Shown here: positions 1-10,629 of the stretch, in pieces
Numbering within the stretch: the first letter of the stretch is position 1
Layout: the number at the start of each line of letters is the position of its first letter
NCBI GenBank assembly: GCA_022414725.1
Contig: CM039465.1
Span: 45,685,726 to 45,749,725, forward strand
Length of the DNA stretch: 64,000 nucleotides
Source of the DNA: Microglena sp. YARC
Lineage: Eukaryota; Chlorophyta; Chlorophyceae; Chlamydomonadales; Chlamydomonadaceae
Reading direction: 5' to 3'
Notes under the pieces: model-generated
Told to the model about the DNA's origin: nothing
What the model saw: only the letters and a program-made list of their open reading frames with translations
Databases searched by the model: none
Translations under genes and position numbers: made by a program

Positions 1-128
1 CCGAATGTAATGGCGTTTTTGCTTTGTGAGTTGCTTTTTCCTTGTTTGTTTAAAGCACAGAGTCGTCATAACACCCCTGCGCGGTGTTTGGCAAGTGTAG
101 TCAGACTTTAAACATGTACGTGTAAGAT
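1..128 (+). mobile_element. Decayed 3' end of LINE-A
   Basis: This stretch aligns by eye to the 3' UTR of LINE-A at about 48,145-48,260: a T-rich run after 'ATGTAATGG', then 'TTTAAAGCACAGAGTCG', then 'GCGGTGT' and 'GACTTTAAACATGTA' at the end. It carries several small indels, so it is an old 5'-truncated copy. The pentanucleotide tail is nearly gone. The left end lies outside the window. Confidence 0.75.
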
Positions 129-149
129 GTAGTTAGCACCTCTTTCAGC

Positions 150-375
150 TGAATGATACATTGTTAGTGGTAGACTAAGTCACTTAGAAGTGAAGGAGTC
201 GCGGGGGTTCGACGTCTCCCTATCGATTCGCTTCTTGGCGTTTGCAGTCGTCGACAAACCACGAATGGTAGCTTGTCCAGTTGCAGATAGGAGACCGCTC
301 CCCCACCCGCGTACGACGGGCTCCCTTAACACCGACGGCCCATCAGGCGTTATCATTACCTATTAAATGTAAAGT
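150..375 (+). mobile_element. tRNA-derived SINE, decayed copy
   Basis: This is a relative of the better copy at 8,411-8,640. It keeps a weak box A region ('TTAGTGGTAGAC') and a box B with an insertion ('GGTTCGACGTCTCC', about 206-219). The shared body follows ('AATGGTAGCTTGTCCAG') and then the shared tail ('GTACGACGGGCTCCCTTAA', 'CATCAGGCGTTATCATTAC'). The mutated promoter boxes suggest it is no longer transcribed. Confidence 0.65.
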
Positions 376-675
376 GTAAGTATGGGACCAGACATATTCA
401 TGTGATGTTGACCGAAAAGGGCAAGTATGATATTCGATATGAAATTCCACTTACATCTACAGACTCATTATATTGTATATAAAATAGCAACGTTACCCTC
501 AGTCAGATTCCGCATCAATGCTATTGCAAATGAGTTGCGCGTATCAATTGTTCTCTCCGGATTTTCCCTGTGTACGATGCAGGTTGGTATAATGTGAATT
601 TTCCAAGGCCTGCGCATTGTGTGTATGTTACAGTCCAGGGTAGGCTAAATAAGCCTAAATGGACTTGTGGTGATC
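376..675. other. No recognisable gene
   Basis: The base composition is mixed. I see no coding signal beyond short open frames and no repeat structure. Confidence 0.5.
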
Positions 676-870
676 AGGTACTTCCAAGCGCGCGACGCTG
701 GCGCGCTGCCACTTTTGAGACCCACTGCGTGTTGGCGGTGTGCGCAGTATTTTGCACCAACCCTGTGGCGCAGCAAGGCAATGTTTGCGCTTTCCTTGAC
801 CACTACAAGCACATTTTTTTCCCTTTTTCAAGTCGCGAGATAGTGCTGGTCCGATTGATCTAAGGAATTT
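676..870 (+). mobile_element. Decayed copy of the small TIR element
   Basis: It begins with the same 'AGGTACTTCCAAG' as the element at 6,785. It then shares 'GACCCACTGCG', 'GCGCAGTATTTTGCA', 'GCGCAGCAAG' and 'TTTTTCAAGT' in the same order. The right terminal repeat has decayed and I cannot place that end exactly. Confidence 0.55.
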
Positions 871-1469
871 ACCCTGTCGGACTGGCAATGGAACCCTCTC
901 GCCCAGTCCAGTTGCTAGCCAAATTAGCTAAAGAACTTTTTAGTGGCTCTGCTTTCATGACCGAGGGCTACTGGACCTGCCAATGGCAGTTGGTATCAAA
1001 AGGATATGTCTAGTGGCGGCGTCTCCGCCTCGGATTCCGCATTCAAGGGGCGGACCCCCATTGTTTAACCTATTTGTCCGTGCCGACCGACAAACATTGA
1101 AAATTAAACTTGAAGAGGCCTGACACGTCATCCAGACGGTCGCGTAACGAACTCGCTTCGTCAGCTCCATCGTTACCACCTTTCGTTCGTTGCTCTATCA
1201 CAATTGCAATTTCCGCGTCGCTGCGGCTGCATAAGGATTTTGTTCCAAGAGCCTAATCGATTGTATGCATGTGTTGCATCGCAGGGTAGGACGCCAAATT
1301 AGGCTAATGGACAATTCTGTACTCTTTTCTGACTAAGGTAAGGGCAACCTCCTATTCCTAACGGCATTAACGATTGTAATCCTGATTGATGTGATGTTTA
1401 CTAGGTAGAGCAGTCAAGGGGTAGGCCCAAATAAGTCCTAAAGTAACTTGGTTGTGACTGGTGACAAGA
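871..1469. other. No recognisable gene
   Basis: The sequence appears unique, with short open frames on both strands that show no family resemblance. A tract of about 20 Cs begins just downstream near 1,475. Confidence 0.5.
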
Positions 1470-2215
1470 CCCCTCCCCCCCCCCCCCCCCCCCCTGGGCC
1501 CCAGATGATGGTCATCTCAGGTGCGTCTGTCTAACCCCATCCAAAGCAAACCCAACCAAACAGCCAACACTCCCCCTCCCTCCCCCCTCCCCACCCTACT
1601 CACCCGTACCTTGCAGCCATGCCCGCCATACCCAACCTATTCAGGACAGGCCCCCTCCTTGGCCCCCAGAGGATGTCATTTCAGATGCGCTTAGTCTAAC
1701 CCCATACAAAGCAACATCTCAATCAACCCCGTCCAAATCCATCTCAACCAAAACTTCCCCTCCCACCCCCTTCTCCACCCCCTCCTCTCACCCTCTCACC
1801 CCCTCCCCAACCCCCCCCTCGTACCTCTCACCCTCTCACCCTCTCACCCCTTCACCCCCCCCCCCCCCCTCTCACCCTCGTCACCCCCTTCCCCAACCTC
1901 CCCTACCCCCCTCCCACCCCGCTTCCACCAGCCACCCTCTCGCCCTCCTTGCAGCCATGCCCACCCCCCGCATCCTAGAGGGACAGCCCCCCCCCCCCCC
2001 CCTGGGGTCCCAGCGACGCCATCTTAGATGTCAGCCTGTCCTAACCCCATACAAAGCAACCCATATCAACCTCAACCAACTCCCCATCTCACCCCTTCAC
2101 CCACCCTCCTCTCGCCTCTCGCCCTCCTTGCAAGCTCAGCCATGCCACCCCCCACCCAGTATAGGGACAGCCCCCCCTGGTGGCCCCAGAGATGTCATCT
2201 CAGATGCATTGATAT
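1470..2215 (+). repeat. C-rich tandem array with exon-like units
   Basis: Four imperfect copies of one module are visible near 1,495, 1,655, 2,000 and 2,170. Each has a C run, then 'CCCAGAGGATGTCAT' or a variant, then 'TCAGATGCG', then usually 'TAACCCCATACAAAGCAA'. In three copies the module is preceded by 'TTGCAGCCATGCC' or similar, which resembles a splice acceptor. Long runs of C and repeated 'CACCCTCT' separate the units. This may be a tandemly duplicated exon within C-rich introns, like the LRR exons at 8.97-9.4 kb, or simply a minisatellite. Confidence 0.6.
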
Positions 2216-2770
2216 AGCTGCCATAGGGGGAGATGTGGCGACCCCTCCACCTTTGACAGCTGGGACAATCAAACACAGACTTAATGGTGACCTGGTAAAG
2301 CCGTGTCTAACATTTCTTTCTAACCACCACTGCTACCACACCATCACTCACCAGCATCACGGACTTTCTGTTTTACCGGCACTATTTCCTACGACCCGAT
2401 ACCATTGGCCACCACCCCCAACCTTCCACAAGCGCTAAGTACACTACCACTACTATCCACACTACCACACCACCTCCACAAGCGCGCTAAGTACCACTAC
2501 CACTACTACCACCACGTACCACCACCCCACCGCGTCCACAAAGCGCTACGTACACCACCACTACTACCACCACTACCACCACCACCACACGCACTTTATG
2601 TCTTACCAACACCACCTTGGCAGTAATGACAACAACATAGACCACTGTCCTTGGTAAGCCGTGTCTCTACTTAGTGCCTTCTTCGTTACATCACCACTGC
2701 TACCACCAACACCACCATCACTACCACCATCACCACCACCACCACACGCAAACTTTCTGTCTTACAACAC
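2216..2770. repeat. (ACC)n-rich low-complexity DNA
   Basis: Dense CCA/ACC trinucleotides are interspersed with recurring 'GCGCTAAGTACACCACCACT'-like linkers near 2,430, 2,485 and 2,545. Open frames here are Pro/Thr/His-rich by composition and are not evidence of genes. Confidence 0.7.
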
Positions 2771-2859
2771 CACCACTTGACAGTCAGCGACATCAATCAT
2801 AGACCGCTGTTGCTTGGTCGGTGCTTGCTTTCTACACCACCACTGCTATACCACCCAAG

Positions 2860-2996
2860 ACCATCATCACCAACACCACCATCACCAACCATTAAACCAC
2901 CATCATCATCGGATCATCGACATCATCATCATCATCATCATCATCATCCATCATCGAAACACAACAACAACAACAACAACAGAAGCAGCAGCAATG

Positions 2997-3033
<37 letters not shown>

Positions 3034-3178
3034 CACAACAACCACAACAACAAACAACAACAACAACAAAATTATCAAATCAAAAACAACAACAGTATCA
3101 AACAAACAAAAAAAATCAACAACAATAACATCAACATCAACAACAACAACAATGACCACCACTAACAACAACATACTT
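2860..3178. repeat. (CAT)n and (CAA)n microsatellites
   Basis: A (CAT)n run near 2,910-2,955 passes into (CAA)n near 2,960-3,070 and then mixed CAA/ATC units. These produce poly-His and poly-Asn/Gln frames that I do not consider genes. Confidence 0.85.
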
Positions 3179-3359
3179 TAACCCCAATACCTCACCAACA
3201 TGGTTGTAACACCAATACACCGAACAGCAACATTGCTCTTCCTTATTAGTAGGATGAGGGCGGCATAAAGACGACCGGCCATATCGTGCCATCTTGACCT
3301 AAGGCGATTATCGGTATCATATGATGTCATAACAAATTGCACATCAATGATACATACAA

Positions 3360-4100
3360 ATTGCATCATATGATATCATACAAATTGCACCCATCGTTTG
3401 ATATCGTATATACATATGGCGACTTTAGCCTAGTCGAGACTGCCGGCATCACATGATATCCTATGCTTAAATATTGCCCGTTCCCTTTCCAGTACAAATT
3501 GCAATCATATGAATATCCTATATACATGGTAACTTTAGCATAGGTAAGACTGCCGGCATCACATGATATCCTATGTCTTATATTGCACGTTACCCCATTC
3601 CATACAAAATTGTATCATATGATATCCTAGTATATACATGGTAAAGACACTTTAGCATAGTAAGACTGCCGGCATCACATGATATCCTATGTTATATTGC
3701 CGTTCCCTTCCCATACAAATTGCATCACATGATATCATATGTTATATTGCCGTTCCCTTCCCATACAAATTGCATCATATTGAATGGATATGATATCCAT
3801 ATGTTAATATGTCTTTATATTGCCCGCGGTTTCCCTTCCCATGACAAATTGCATCATATGAATATTCTATTTGTTATATTGCCGTTCCCTTCCCATACAA
3901 ATTGCATCATATGATATCCTATGTTATATTGCCGTTCCCTTCCCATACAAATTGCATCATATGATATTCGATGTTATATTGCCGTTCCCTTCCCATACAA
4001 ATTGCATCATATGATATTCTATGTTATATTGCCGTTCCCTTCCCATACAAATTGCATCACATGATATCGTGTATGCATGGTAACTTTAGCTTAGTCAGAC
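3360..4100 (+). repeat. 50-bp minisatellite
   Basis: This is a tandem array with a unit of about 50 bp built from 'ATACAAATTGCATCATATGA', then 'TATCCTATGTTATATTGCC', then 'GTTCCCTTCCC'. Units near 3,700-4,070 are almost identical. Units upstream of 3,700 are longer and divergent, adding 'TGGTAACTTTAGC' and 'AGACTGCCGGCATCAC'. Conserved units at one end and decayed ones at the other are typical of unequal exchange. No spacers or leader suggest CRISPR. Confidence 0.9.
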
Positions 4101-4149
4101 TGCTGGCATGATATGATGACATTGATATGATGACATGATATCATACATT

Positions 4150-4612
4150 GACGTTACCTTACTTATTCAGTGCCACCACTATCCACCCCCCCCCCCCCCT
4201 CTACCATGCAACATCAAAAACAACAACAACATCAAGCAACACCAAACAACAACAACAACAACAAACACAACAACATCATAATCAACAACAACAAATACAA
4301 AGTACGCTCTCCTTAGCACTGCCCCACTATCCCCCCTCTCCCCCCCCCCCTCTATCTACCATGCAACATCAAAAACAACAACAACAACACAACGAACAAC
4401 TAACAACAGCACAACAACAAAAGTAGCATCAGAAGAGACAGCTGTATCACAACAACAATATCAACAACAACGACAACAATAAGACGCTCTGCTTATCAAT
4501 GTCGCCCACTACTCTCCCCCCCCCCGCCCCCCCCCCCCTCTCTCTACCATGCAACAATCAAAAACAACAACAGCATCACACAAAATGATCAACATCAACA
4601 GCAACATCAACG

Positions 4613-4649
<37 letters not shown>

Positions 4650-4728
4650 TGCTCTATCTCATTGTCCCACTACCCCCAACCCCAGCATCATCAACAACAA
4701 CAACAATAACATCAACAACATCATCATC

Positions 4729-4765
<37 letters not shown>

Positions 4766-4804
4766 TGCTCTTTATCATTGCCCCACTACCCCCCACCCAG
4801 CATC

Positions 4805-4838
<34 letters not shown>

Positions 4839-5213
4839 GAAACAATATTATCCCAACAACAACATCAACAACAACAATTCAACAACAACAACAACAACAA
4901 CAAACAACAACAACATGCTCTATCTCATTGTCTCACTACCCCCAACCCCAGAATCATCAACAACAACAACAATAACATTAACAACAACATCAACAACAAA
5001 CGAGCTAACAGCAAAACAACAGCATGCTCTATATAATTGCCCACTACCCCCTCACCCCCAGCATCAACAACAACAACAACAATAATAATATCAACACAAC
5101 AACAACATCAACAACAACAACACAACAACAACAACAACAACTGCTCTATCTTCATTGTCCCACTACCCCCAACCCCAGCATCATCAACACAACAACTTGA
5201 AACAAATAACATC

Positions 5214-5250
<37 letters not shown>

Positions 5251-5317
5251 TGCTATATCTCATTGTCCCACTACCCCCAACCCCAGCATCATCAAACACT
5301 ATACAACAACAATAACA

Positions 5318-5348
<31 letters not shown>

Positions 5349-5498
5349 TAACATCAACAACAACATCAACAACATGCTCTATATCATTGCCATCTCCACT
5401 ACCCCTCCACCCCAGCATCCAACAACACAATAACAACACAACAACAAACAACAACAACAACAACAATAATATCAACAACAACAAAAAACAATAATATC

Positions 5499-5543
<45 letters not shown>

Positions 5544-5546
5544 AAT

Positions 5547-5583
<37 letters not shown>

Positions 5584-6040
5584 TGCTCTATATCATTGCC
5601 CCACTACCCCCCACCCCAGCATCAACAACAACAACAACAACAACAACAACTACACACGACAATAATTAATATCAACAACAACATCAACAACACATGCCTC
5701 TATAATCATTGCCCCACTACCCCCACCAGCATCAACAGAAACAGCAACAAAACAAACAACAACAACACAACATTCAACATCAACAACAAACAAACAATAA
5801 TATCAACAACAACATCAACAACAAACATGCTCTATATCAAATTGCCCACTACCCCCCACCCAACATCAACAACAATAACAACAACAACAAACAACAACAA
5901 CAACAACAACAAATAATATCAACAACAACATCAACAACACATGCTCTATATCATTGCCCCACTACCCCCACCCCAGCATCAAACAACAAACAACAATCAA
6001 TAATATCAAAACAACAACATCAAACAACACGCTCTGCCTT
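4150..6040 (+). repeat. (CAA)n field with recurring 30-bp linker
   Basis: About 1.9 kb of CAA/ATCAAC microsatellite is interrupted about 14 times by a linker of the form 'CATGCTCTATATCATTGCC' plus 'CCACTACCCCC' plus 'ACCCCAGCATC'. Copies lie near 4,649, 4,765, 4,915, 5,021, 5,250, 5,374, 5,583, 5,826 and 5,941. The first linkers, near 4,180-4,350 and 4,520, carry poly(C). All forward frames are open in places, giving poly-Gln, poly-Asn or poly-Thr, which shows that composition, not selection, keeps them open. Confidence 0.9.
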
Positions 6041-6239
6041 AGCATTGCGCCCCCTCACATATCCCCACACAGCGATTAAATCCGTGAAGGATCGTGCAAA
6101 AAACGTTTTTGCAGACTTGCTCCGTCGACTGGTGAAGTGTCGTACTCTCGGTCAAGAAGTTTTGTTTGAACTCGAAGAACATCGAATACTGGGCCTGGTT
6201 GTTTGACTAGGGAAGCTCATGCCAGATTCTTTGGTCCCT
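6041..6239. other. Short unique stretch, possible exon remnant
   Basis: One frame continues out of the CAA field and reads about 50 residues of normal composition, including 'VKDRAKNVFADLLRRLVK' and 'ELEEHRILGLVV', before a stop at 6,204-6,206. I do not recognise a family. It could be an exon or chance. Confidence 0.25.
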
Positions 6240-6485
6240 CAGCACATACACATGCACACACACTGTTTTTTGCAAAGTCACTTGCAAGGCATGTAGGTTA
6301 AAAACATGTGCATGTGTGTATGTGCATGGCATGTGTGTGTGTGTGTGCTTGTGTGTGAGTGCATGTGTGTGTGTGCATGTGTGCATGGCATGTGTGTGTG
6401 CTTGTGTGTGTGCACGTGTGTGTGTGCTTGTGTGTGAGTGCATGTGAGTGCATGTGTATGCATGTGTGTGTGCTTGTGTGCATAG
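6240..6485. repeat. (TG)n-rich tract
   Basis: Alternating TG/CATG dinucleotides with 'GTGCATGTGTGTGTG' repeats. Both strands give open frames (His/Thr on minus, Cys/Val on plus) purely from composition. Such alternating purine-pyrimidine DNA can adopt Z-form. Confidence 0.85.
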
Positions 6486-6784
6486 CGCTTGATAAAATCT
6501 CTCACACTATCCAAAAAAGTAGGGAGACCATTGCAGTGACTCTATCGCCCTCCCTCTCGGACGGAAGATTCATCCAACGTTTCACATATCTCTTGTCAAA
6601 GAATATCTATCCGGCGGGACTGGGTTTGTTAGACCAAAGCCGGAATTGTTACGCACATGCGGTGAACCTATCTACGAGATTAGCAACATTGTAGAACACA
6701 ACATACAGTCTGGTACAGGGTACTTCCAAGTGCGTTCTCAGCTCGCATCCATCTTATCACATGTAAATATACTGTGTGTAGCGC
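6486..6784. other. Unassigned, with a partial TIR-element end
   Basis: No gene is recognisable. At about 6,720-6,745 there is 'GGTACTTCCAAGTGCG', matching the left end of the element that starts at 6,785. It is probably a solo fragment of the same family lying directly upstream. Confidence 0.45.
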
Positions 6785-6982
6785 AGGTACTTCCAAGGCG
6801 CGCGTCTTTTTTGTGCGCTGGTTTGCTGCCTTTTTGTGACCCACTGCGCGTTTTGCGCAGTTTTTTGCAACCCCCTGAGGGCGCAGCAAGCAATTTTTGC
6901 GCTTTTGCACTACAAAGCGCAGTTTTTCCTTTTCTTCAAGTGCGCTAAAGCGCTGCGCCAATATTGGTCAATGGAAGTACCT
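6785..6982 (+). mobile_element. MITE-like element with 11-bp inverted ends
   Basis: The 198-bp element begins 'AGGTACTTCCA' (6,785-6,795) and ends with the exact inverse 'TGGAAGTACCT' (6,972-6,982). The interior is rich in GCGC-containing inverted repeats and has no coding capacity. A related copy lies at 676-870. I cannot see a convincing target-site duplication, so the superfamily is undetermined. Confidence 0.65.
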
Positions 6983-7649
6983 AGTTCTGGTACGGTGTAT
7001 TACTATGTACAATGGTTTACACTTAGACCATTGGTCACTCCTTGGGAACTCGAAGAAGAGTTGGTACTATGTGCTCTGAACAAATCGATTTGTATTGGAG
7101 AACCAACCACCTGTCTCGGTACGGCCCCAGAACAGGTGCGCAACGACCCCAAACCTAAAACATTTAAAAAACCTAACTCACCAAGGGATTAAGCGACTGT
7201 AACCCCTAAGTGAGATTTTGTCCATTCGAGAAAAAGTGCTAGACCTTCAGGAGAAGGCTTGTCTAGAGAAGGGGAATTGTCCACACATTTGAGTCGCGCC
7301 GCGCTGTGGTGACGACTTTCCGACAGAATGACGGAACAACTTCTGTAGGCAGTTGAAAGCGAGCGAATTGAACTCCACCCGATCAGTATCTGATCAGCTA
7401 CTTCTGGAATGCTTAAAACAACGCGTGTTCATTAGGGTCTAGACACGCTGGAAGCGGGAAGGGGGTCTGTAGCCGTGCTTCTGACTCTTAGGGCCGTCTG
7501 AACTCCTGAGATCATTTCTTAGGCCTCCAGTTACAAGACATGACTGTTCCGTGTTGCAAGGTATTCACGTATACCACACTTGGTTTTGGAGCGCTGAAGC
7601 AGCCCACAACATTTTACATCACCCAATAACATTAACAACAGTAATAACA
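6983..7649. other. No recognisable gene
   Basis: Unique-looking DNA with short open frames, the longest running in from upstream to 7,192. I see no family match, RNA gene or repeat. Confidence 0.45.
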
Positions 7650-7670
7650 ACACAAAAGCATCAAACAGTC

Positions 7671-7706
<36 letters not shown>

Positions 7707-7785
7707 CCACAACAACAACAACAGCTCTGCTAAGCATTGCCCTACAACGCCCCCCCCCCTCCCCCCCCCCCCCCCCCCTCTACCA
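7650..7785. repeat. (CAA)n followed by poly(C)
   Basis: A (CAA)n run (about 7,671-7,725) is followed by 'GCTCTGCTAAGCATTGCCC' and C tracts to about 7,779. The linker matches that of the 4.15-6.04 kb field, so this is an outlying unit of it. Confidence 0.85.
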
Positions 7786-7834
7786 ACGCATACAGGAAGT
7801 ACATTGAATTGTGCATGGGCTAAGATCACATTTT

Positions 7835-8335
7835 AAACTGACATCCACCGTGACAGGCTTGACCGTGAGTTTGTTTACATTTGTGACGGTGTGACACCGT
7901 GACAGGCTTGACGGTGAGTTGTTTACAATTGTGTGACGGTGTGACAGGCTTGACAGGTGATTTGTTTACATTTGTGACGGTGTGGACACCGGTGACAGGC
8001 TTGACGGTGAGTTGTTTACATTTGTGACGGTGTGAACACCCGTGACCAGGCTTGACAGGTGAGTTGTTTTACATTTGTGACGGTGTGACAACACGTGACA
8101 GGCTTGACGGGTGATTTGTTTACATTTTGACGGTGTGACACGGTGACAGGCTTGACGGTGAGTTTGTTTACATTTGTGACGGTGTGACACCCGTGACAGG
8201 CTTGACAGGGTGATTTGTTTTACCATTTGTGACGGTGTGACACCGTGACAGGCTTGAAACGGTGATTGTTTTTACATTTGTGACAGTGTGACACCTGTGA
8301 CAGGCTTGACGGTGAGTTGTTTACATTTGATAGAA
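7835..8335 (+). repeat. 49-bp minisatellite
   Basis: About ten copies of a 47-52-bp unit built from 'GTGACAGGCTTGACGGTGAG', 'TTGTTTACATTTGTGACGG' and 'TGTGACACC'. Copies differ by one- to three-base indels, so no frame is kept. The unit contains the self-complementary core 'GTGACGGTGTGACACCGTGAC', which could fold as a hairpin. Confidence 0.9.
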
Positions 8336-8410
8336 CTTGAACTTGGTTTTCATGGCACCCAGCCAGCATGTTGGCTGCTCGCTATTTTATCCTTACATTT
8401 GTATAGTGCA

Positions 8411-8640
8411 GGAAAGCCGTTGAGTGAGACAATTGGTCTAGTGGTACACCAAATTGCTTAAACGAAGAAGGGTTGGGGGTTCGATTCCCCCCTACGTCGC
8501 CCTTAGCGTTTGCAAGGTCGTTGTCAACCGCAATGGTAGCTTCTCCAGTCGAGATGGTAGACCGTTCTCTGCCCCCGTACGACGGGTTCCCTTAATGCCA
8601 CACCCCATCAGGCGTTATCGTTACTTTTATAGGCAGGGAA
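8411..8640 (+). mobile_element. tRNA-derived SINE with intact pol III boxes
   Basis: The head is tRNA-like. A perfect box A 'TGGTCTAGTGG' (8,434-8,444) and a perfect box B 'GGTTCGATTCC' (8,478-8,488) are 33 bp apart, and box B sits in a GGGGG/CCCCC stem like a T arm. The head continues into a body ('AATGGTAGCTTCTCCAG') and a tail ('GTACGACGGGTTCCCTTAA', 'CACCCCATCAGGCGTTATC'). The tail resembles the last 60 bases of the Dualen-like LINE at 47,870-47,927. No good clover-leaf acceptor stem is visible, so it is a SINE rather than a tRNA gene. A second, mutated copy lies at 150-375. Confidence 0.75.
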
Positions 8641-8967
8641 ACGACATGAAGAAAGTACTTAAGGTGGCGAAGCGAACGATAACCAGATAAGTGGCTAGAG
8701 CTTTGGAGCCGTAAGCAATCTGCGTATTCTGGCTGTTGGCAGAATTTTAATGTTGTGGGACTTAACGAAAAAAAAAAATAGGTGGTGGGGTGGGGGGTTT
8801 ACCCAAACCCCTCCCAACCCAACACATCCACCCCAACCCACTCACCCCATCTTCAATGCAACACAATAACAATCCAACACAATCTTCCATCCCTCAATCC
8901 AAACCAACCCTCCCTCCCTCCATCAACCCAACTCAACCCTCCCTCACTCGCTCGCTCAACCCCTCAG

Positions 8968-9390
8968 CCTTTCAACGCGCCGAAGACCCTCAACTACATC
9001 TCTATCTGCAACAACTCCTTCACCAGCATCCTTCCTCCTTCCTGTCCAACCCAACCCAACGCCAACCCAAACCCACTCACCCCAACCCAACCCAACCCAA
9101 CCCTCCCTCACCCCACAGCCTTTCAATCCCCCAAAGCCCTCAACTACATCTCCATGTGCAACAACTCCTTCACCGGCGTCCTTCCTCCTTCCTGGTCCAA
9201 CCACCCAACCCACTCACCCCAACCCAACCTAACCCAACCCAACCCAACCCAACAACCAACCCAACCACCCAACCCAACCCAACGCCTCCCTCACCCCCCA
9301 CAGCCTTCAAAGCCCCCAAGGGCCCCTCAACTACATCTCCATGTGCAACAAACTTTCACCGGGCATCCTCCCTCCTTCTGGTCCACGCTG
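8968..9390 (+). repeat. Tandemly duplicated LRR exon (3 copies)
   Basis: Copies begin at 8,968, 9,119 and 9,304, each just after an AG preceded by pyrimidines. The first two are 76 bp long and end at a GT donor-like site; the third reads on into the next LRRs. They are separated by 'CCCAACCCAA' repeats. Copies 2 and 3 are closest. The 76-bp length is not a multiple of three, so the true splice sites may be slightly different from those I chose. Confidence 0.6.
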
Positions 9391-10598
9391 CCAAAGGCTG
9401 AGCACCATCAACCTGGAGGGCAATGACCTGGAGGGAATCCTCCCCCGCTCCTGGTCAACCATGATTATTCTGCATGAGCTGACACTTGCTGACAACTCAC
9501 TCATAGGCTCCATCCCCGACCACAATTGGCCCAAGGGCATGTCAGCACTATCGCATATGTCGGTGAGATTGGCGATTACCTCTTGGCTCCCTCCTTCCCT
9601 CCCGCCCTCCCTCCCTCCCTCCTCCCTCCCCTCACCACCCACACCAGCACACCACTGCACCAACACCCAATGAGGCACACACCGCTGGCGGGGAGCGACT
9701 GGCTGAACTTCCATCGCCCGACCCACATATGGCCTAAAGGGCATGTCAGCCCCATCGCAATATTCGTCGTGAGCTTAGCGATTATGCCGCACCCCACATG
9801 GCTCCCTCCTCTGGAGACTTCCCTCACTCTCCCACACCCACTCACCACCACCACCCCATCCAATTCCACGAAGGGCGCCTCCACACTGACTGGCTGCATC
9901 CCCCACCCACAATGGCCCAAGGGCATGTCGGTTCTATCACATCTGCCGCGAATTTAAACGTCGGTGCGTTGGTGATTACCTCTTGACCCACCCTCCCTAC
10001 CCCCTCCCACTCCACACACCACCACTCCCCCCACAACCTCACCCACTACCACTCAATACCACCACCACACTGACTGGCTCCATCCCCGACCCACAATGGC
10101 CCCATGAGGGTTCGTCCCTGCAGCCTTCACCAGCGTCACCATCACCCGACACATTGCAACACCACCACCATCACCACGCACATACCCGCCCCCCTCCCCC
10201 GCCCCCCCGCAGCCTACCCTACCCAGGCCCCCCCCCCCCCCCCCCCCCCCTCCTACCCCCTAGGTCGACGGCAACACCAACTCTCTGCGGTTTTCATCCC
10301 TGCAGCCTTCCCCAACGTCACCATCACCCACACATGCACACCACCACCACCACACACACACCCCTCCTACGCCTTAGGTCGATGGCAACCGCAACCTCTG
10401 CACCGACATCCCCTCAACCGTCACCAACTTCACCATCACCAACACATGCACTCCGCCACCACCACACACATTCCCCCCCTTCTACCCCCTTAGGTCGACG
10501 GCAACACCAACCTCTGCGGTTTCATCCCAGCAGCCTTTGAAAACGTCACCATCACCGACACAAACTCAGGCTTCCGCAACGGGCCTTGCACCCCATTC
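8968..10598 (+). CDS. LRR protein gene (multi-exon or decayed)
   Basis: Coding segments of a plant-type leucine-rich-repeat protein alternate with very C-rich, intron-like DNA. The segments read 'LNYISMCNNSFTGVLPPSW' (three copies, 8,968-9,390), then 'LSTINLEGNDLEGILPRSW' and 'LHELTLADNSLIGSIP' (9,395-9,520), 'LTGCIPHPQWPKG' (about 9,885-9,935), and a C-cap 'VDGNTNLCGFIPAAFENVT' (10,494-10,555) running to 'GFRNGPCTPF'. The N-x-L-x-G-x-I-P signature is that of extracellular plant LRR proteins and receptor kinases. I see no signal peptide, transmembrane segment or kinase. The frame changes between segments, which fits introns or decay. AG/GT borders flank some segments ('CCCCACAG' before 9,119; 'CTGGTCCAA' after). 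The A-rich run at 10,599-10,629 ends it. Confidence 0.6.
10095..10598 (+). repeat. Four tandem copies of the LRR C-cap exon
   Basis: The segment encoding 'GNTNLCGFIPAAF-NVTIT' recurs near 10,108 (only its second half), 10,262, 10,378 and 10,495. The full copies begin 'GGTCGACGGCAACACCAAC' or a close variant after 'CCCCTTAG' or 'CCCCCTAG'. The 10,262 copy has an extra 'TCT' region that shifts the frame. The last copy is the best preserved. C/CACA-rich spacers and a C run (10,229-10,250) separate them. Confidence 0.6.
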
Positions 10599-10629
10599 AA
10601 AAAAAAAAAAGCAAAAAAAAAAAAAAAAC

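Noticed and set aside
4549..5085. Poly-Gln/Asn/Thr proteins in the CAA field
   Set aside because: They arise in several overlapping frames from (CAA)n and have no non-repetitive domain or start context.
7835..8335. CRISPR-like regular repeat
   Set aside because: The unit is continuous, with no unique spacers, and the context is eukaryotic. It is a minisatellite.
8424..8500. Functional tRNA gene
   Set aside because: Boxes A and B are perfect, but I cannot fold a proper acceptor stem, and the sequence continues into a repeated body found in a second copy.
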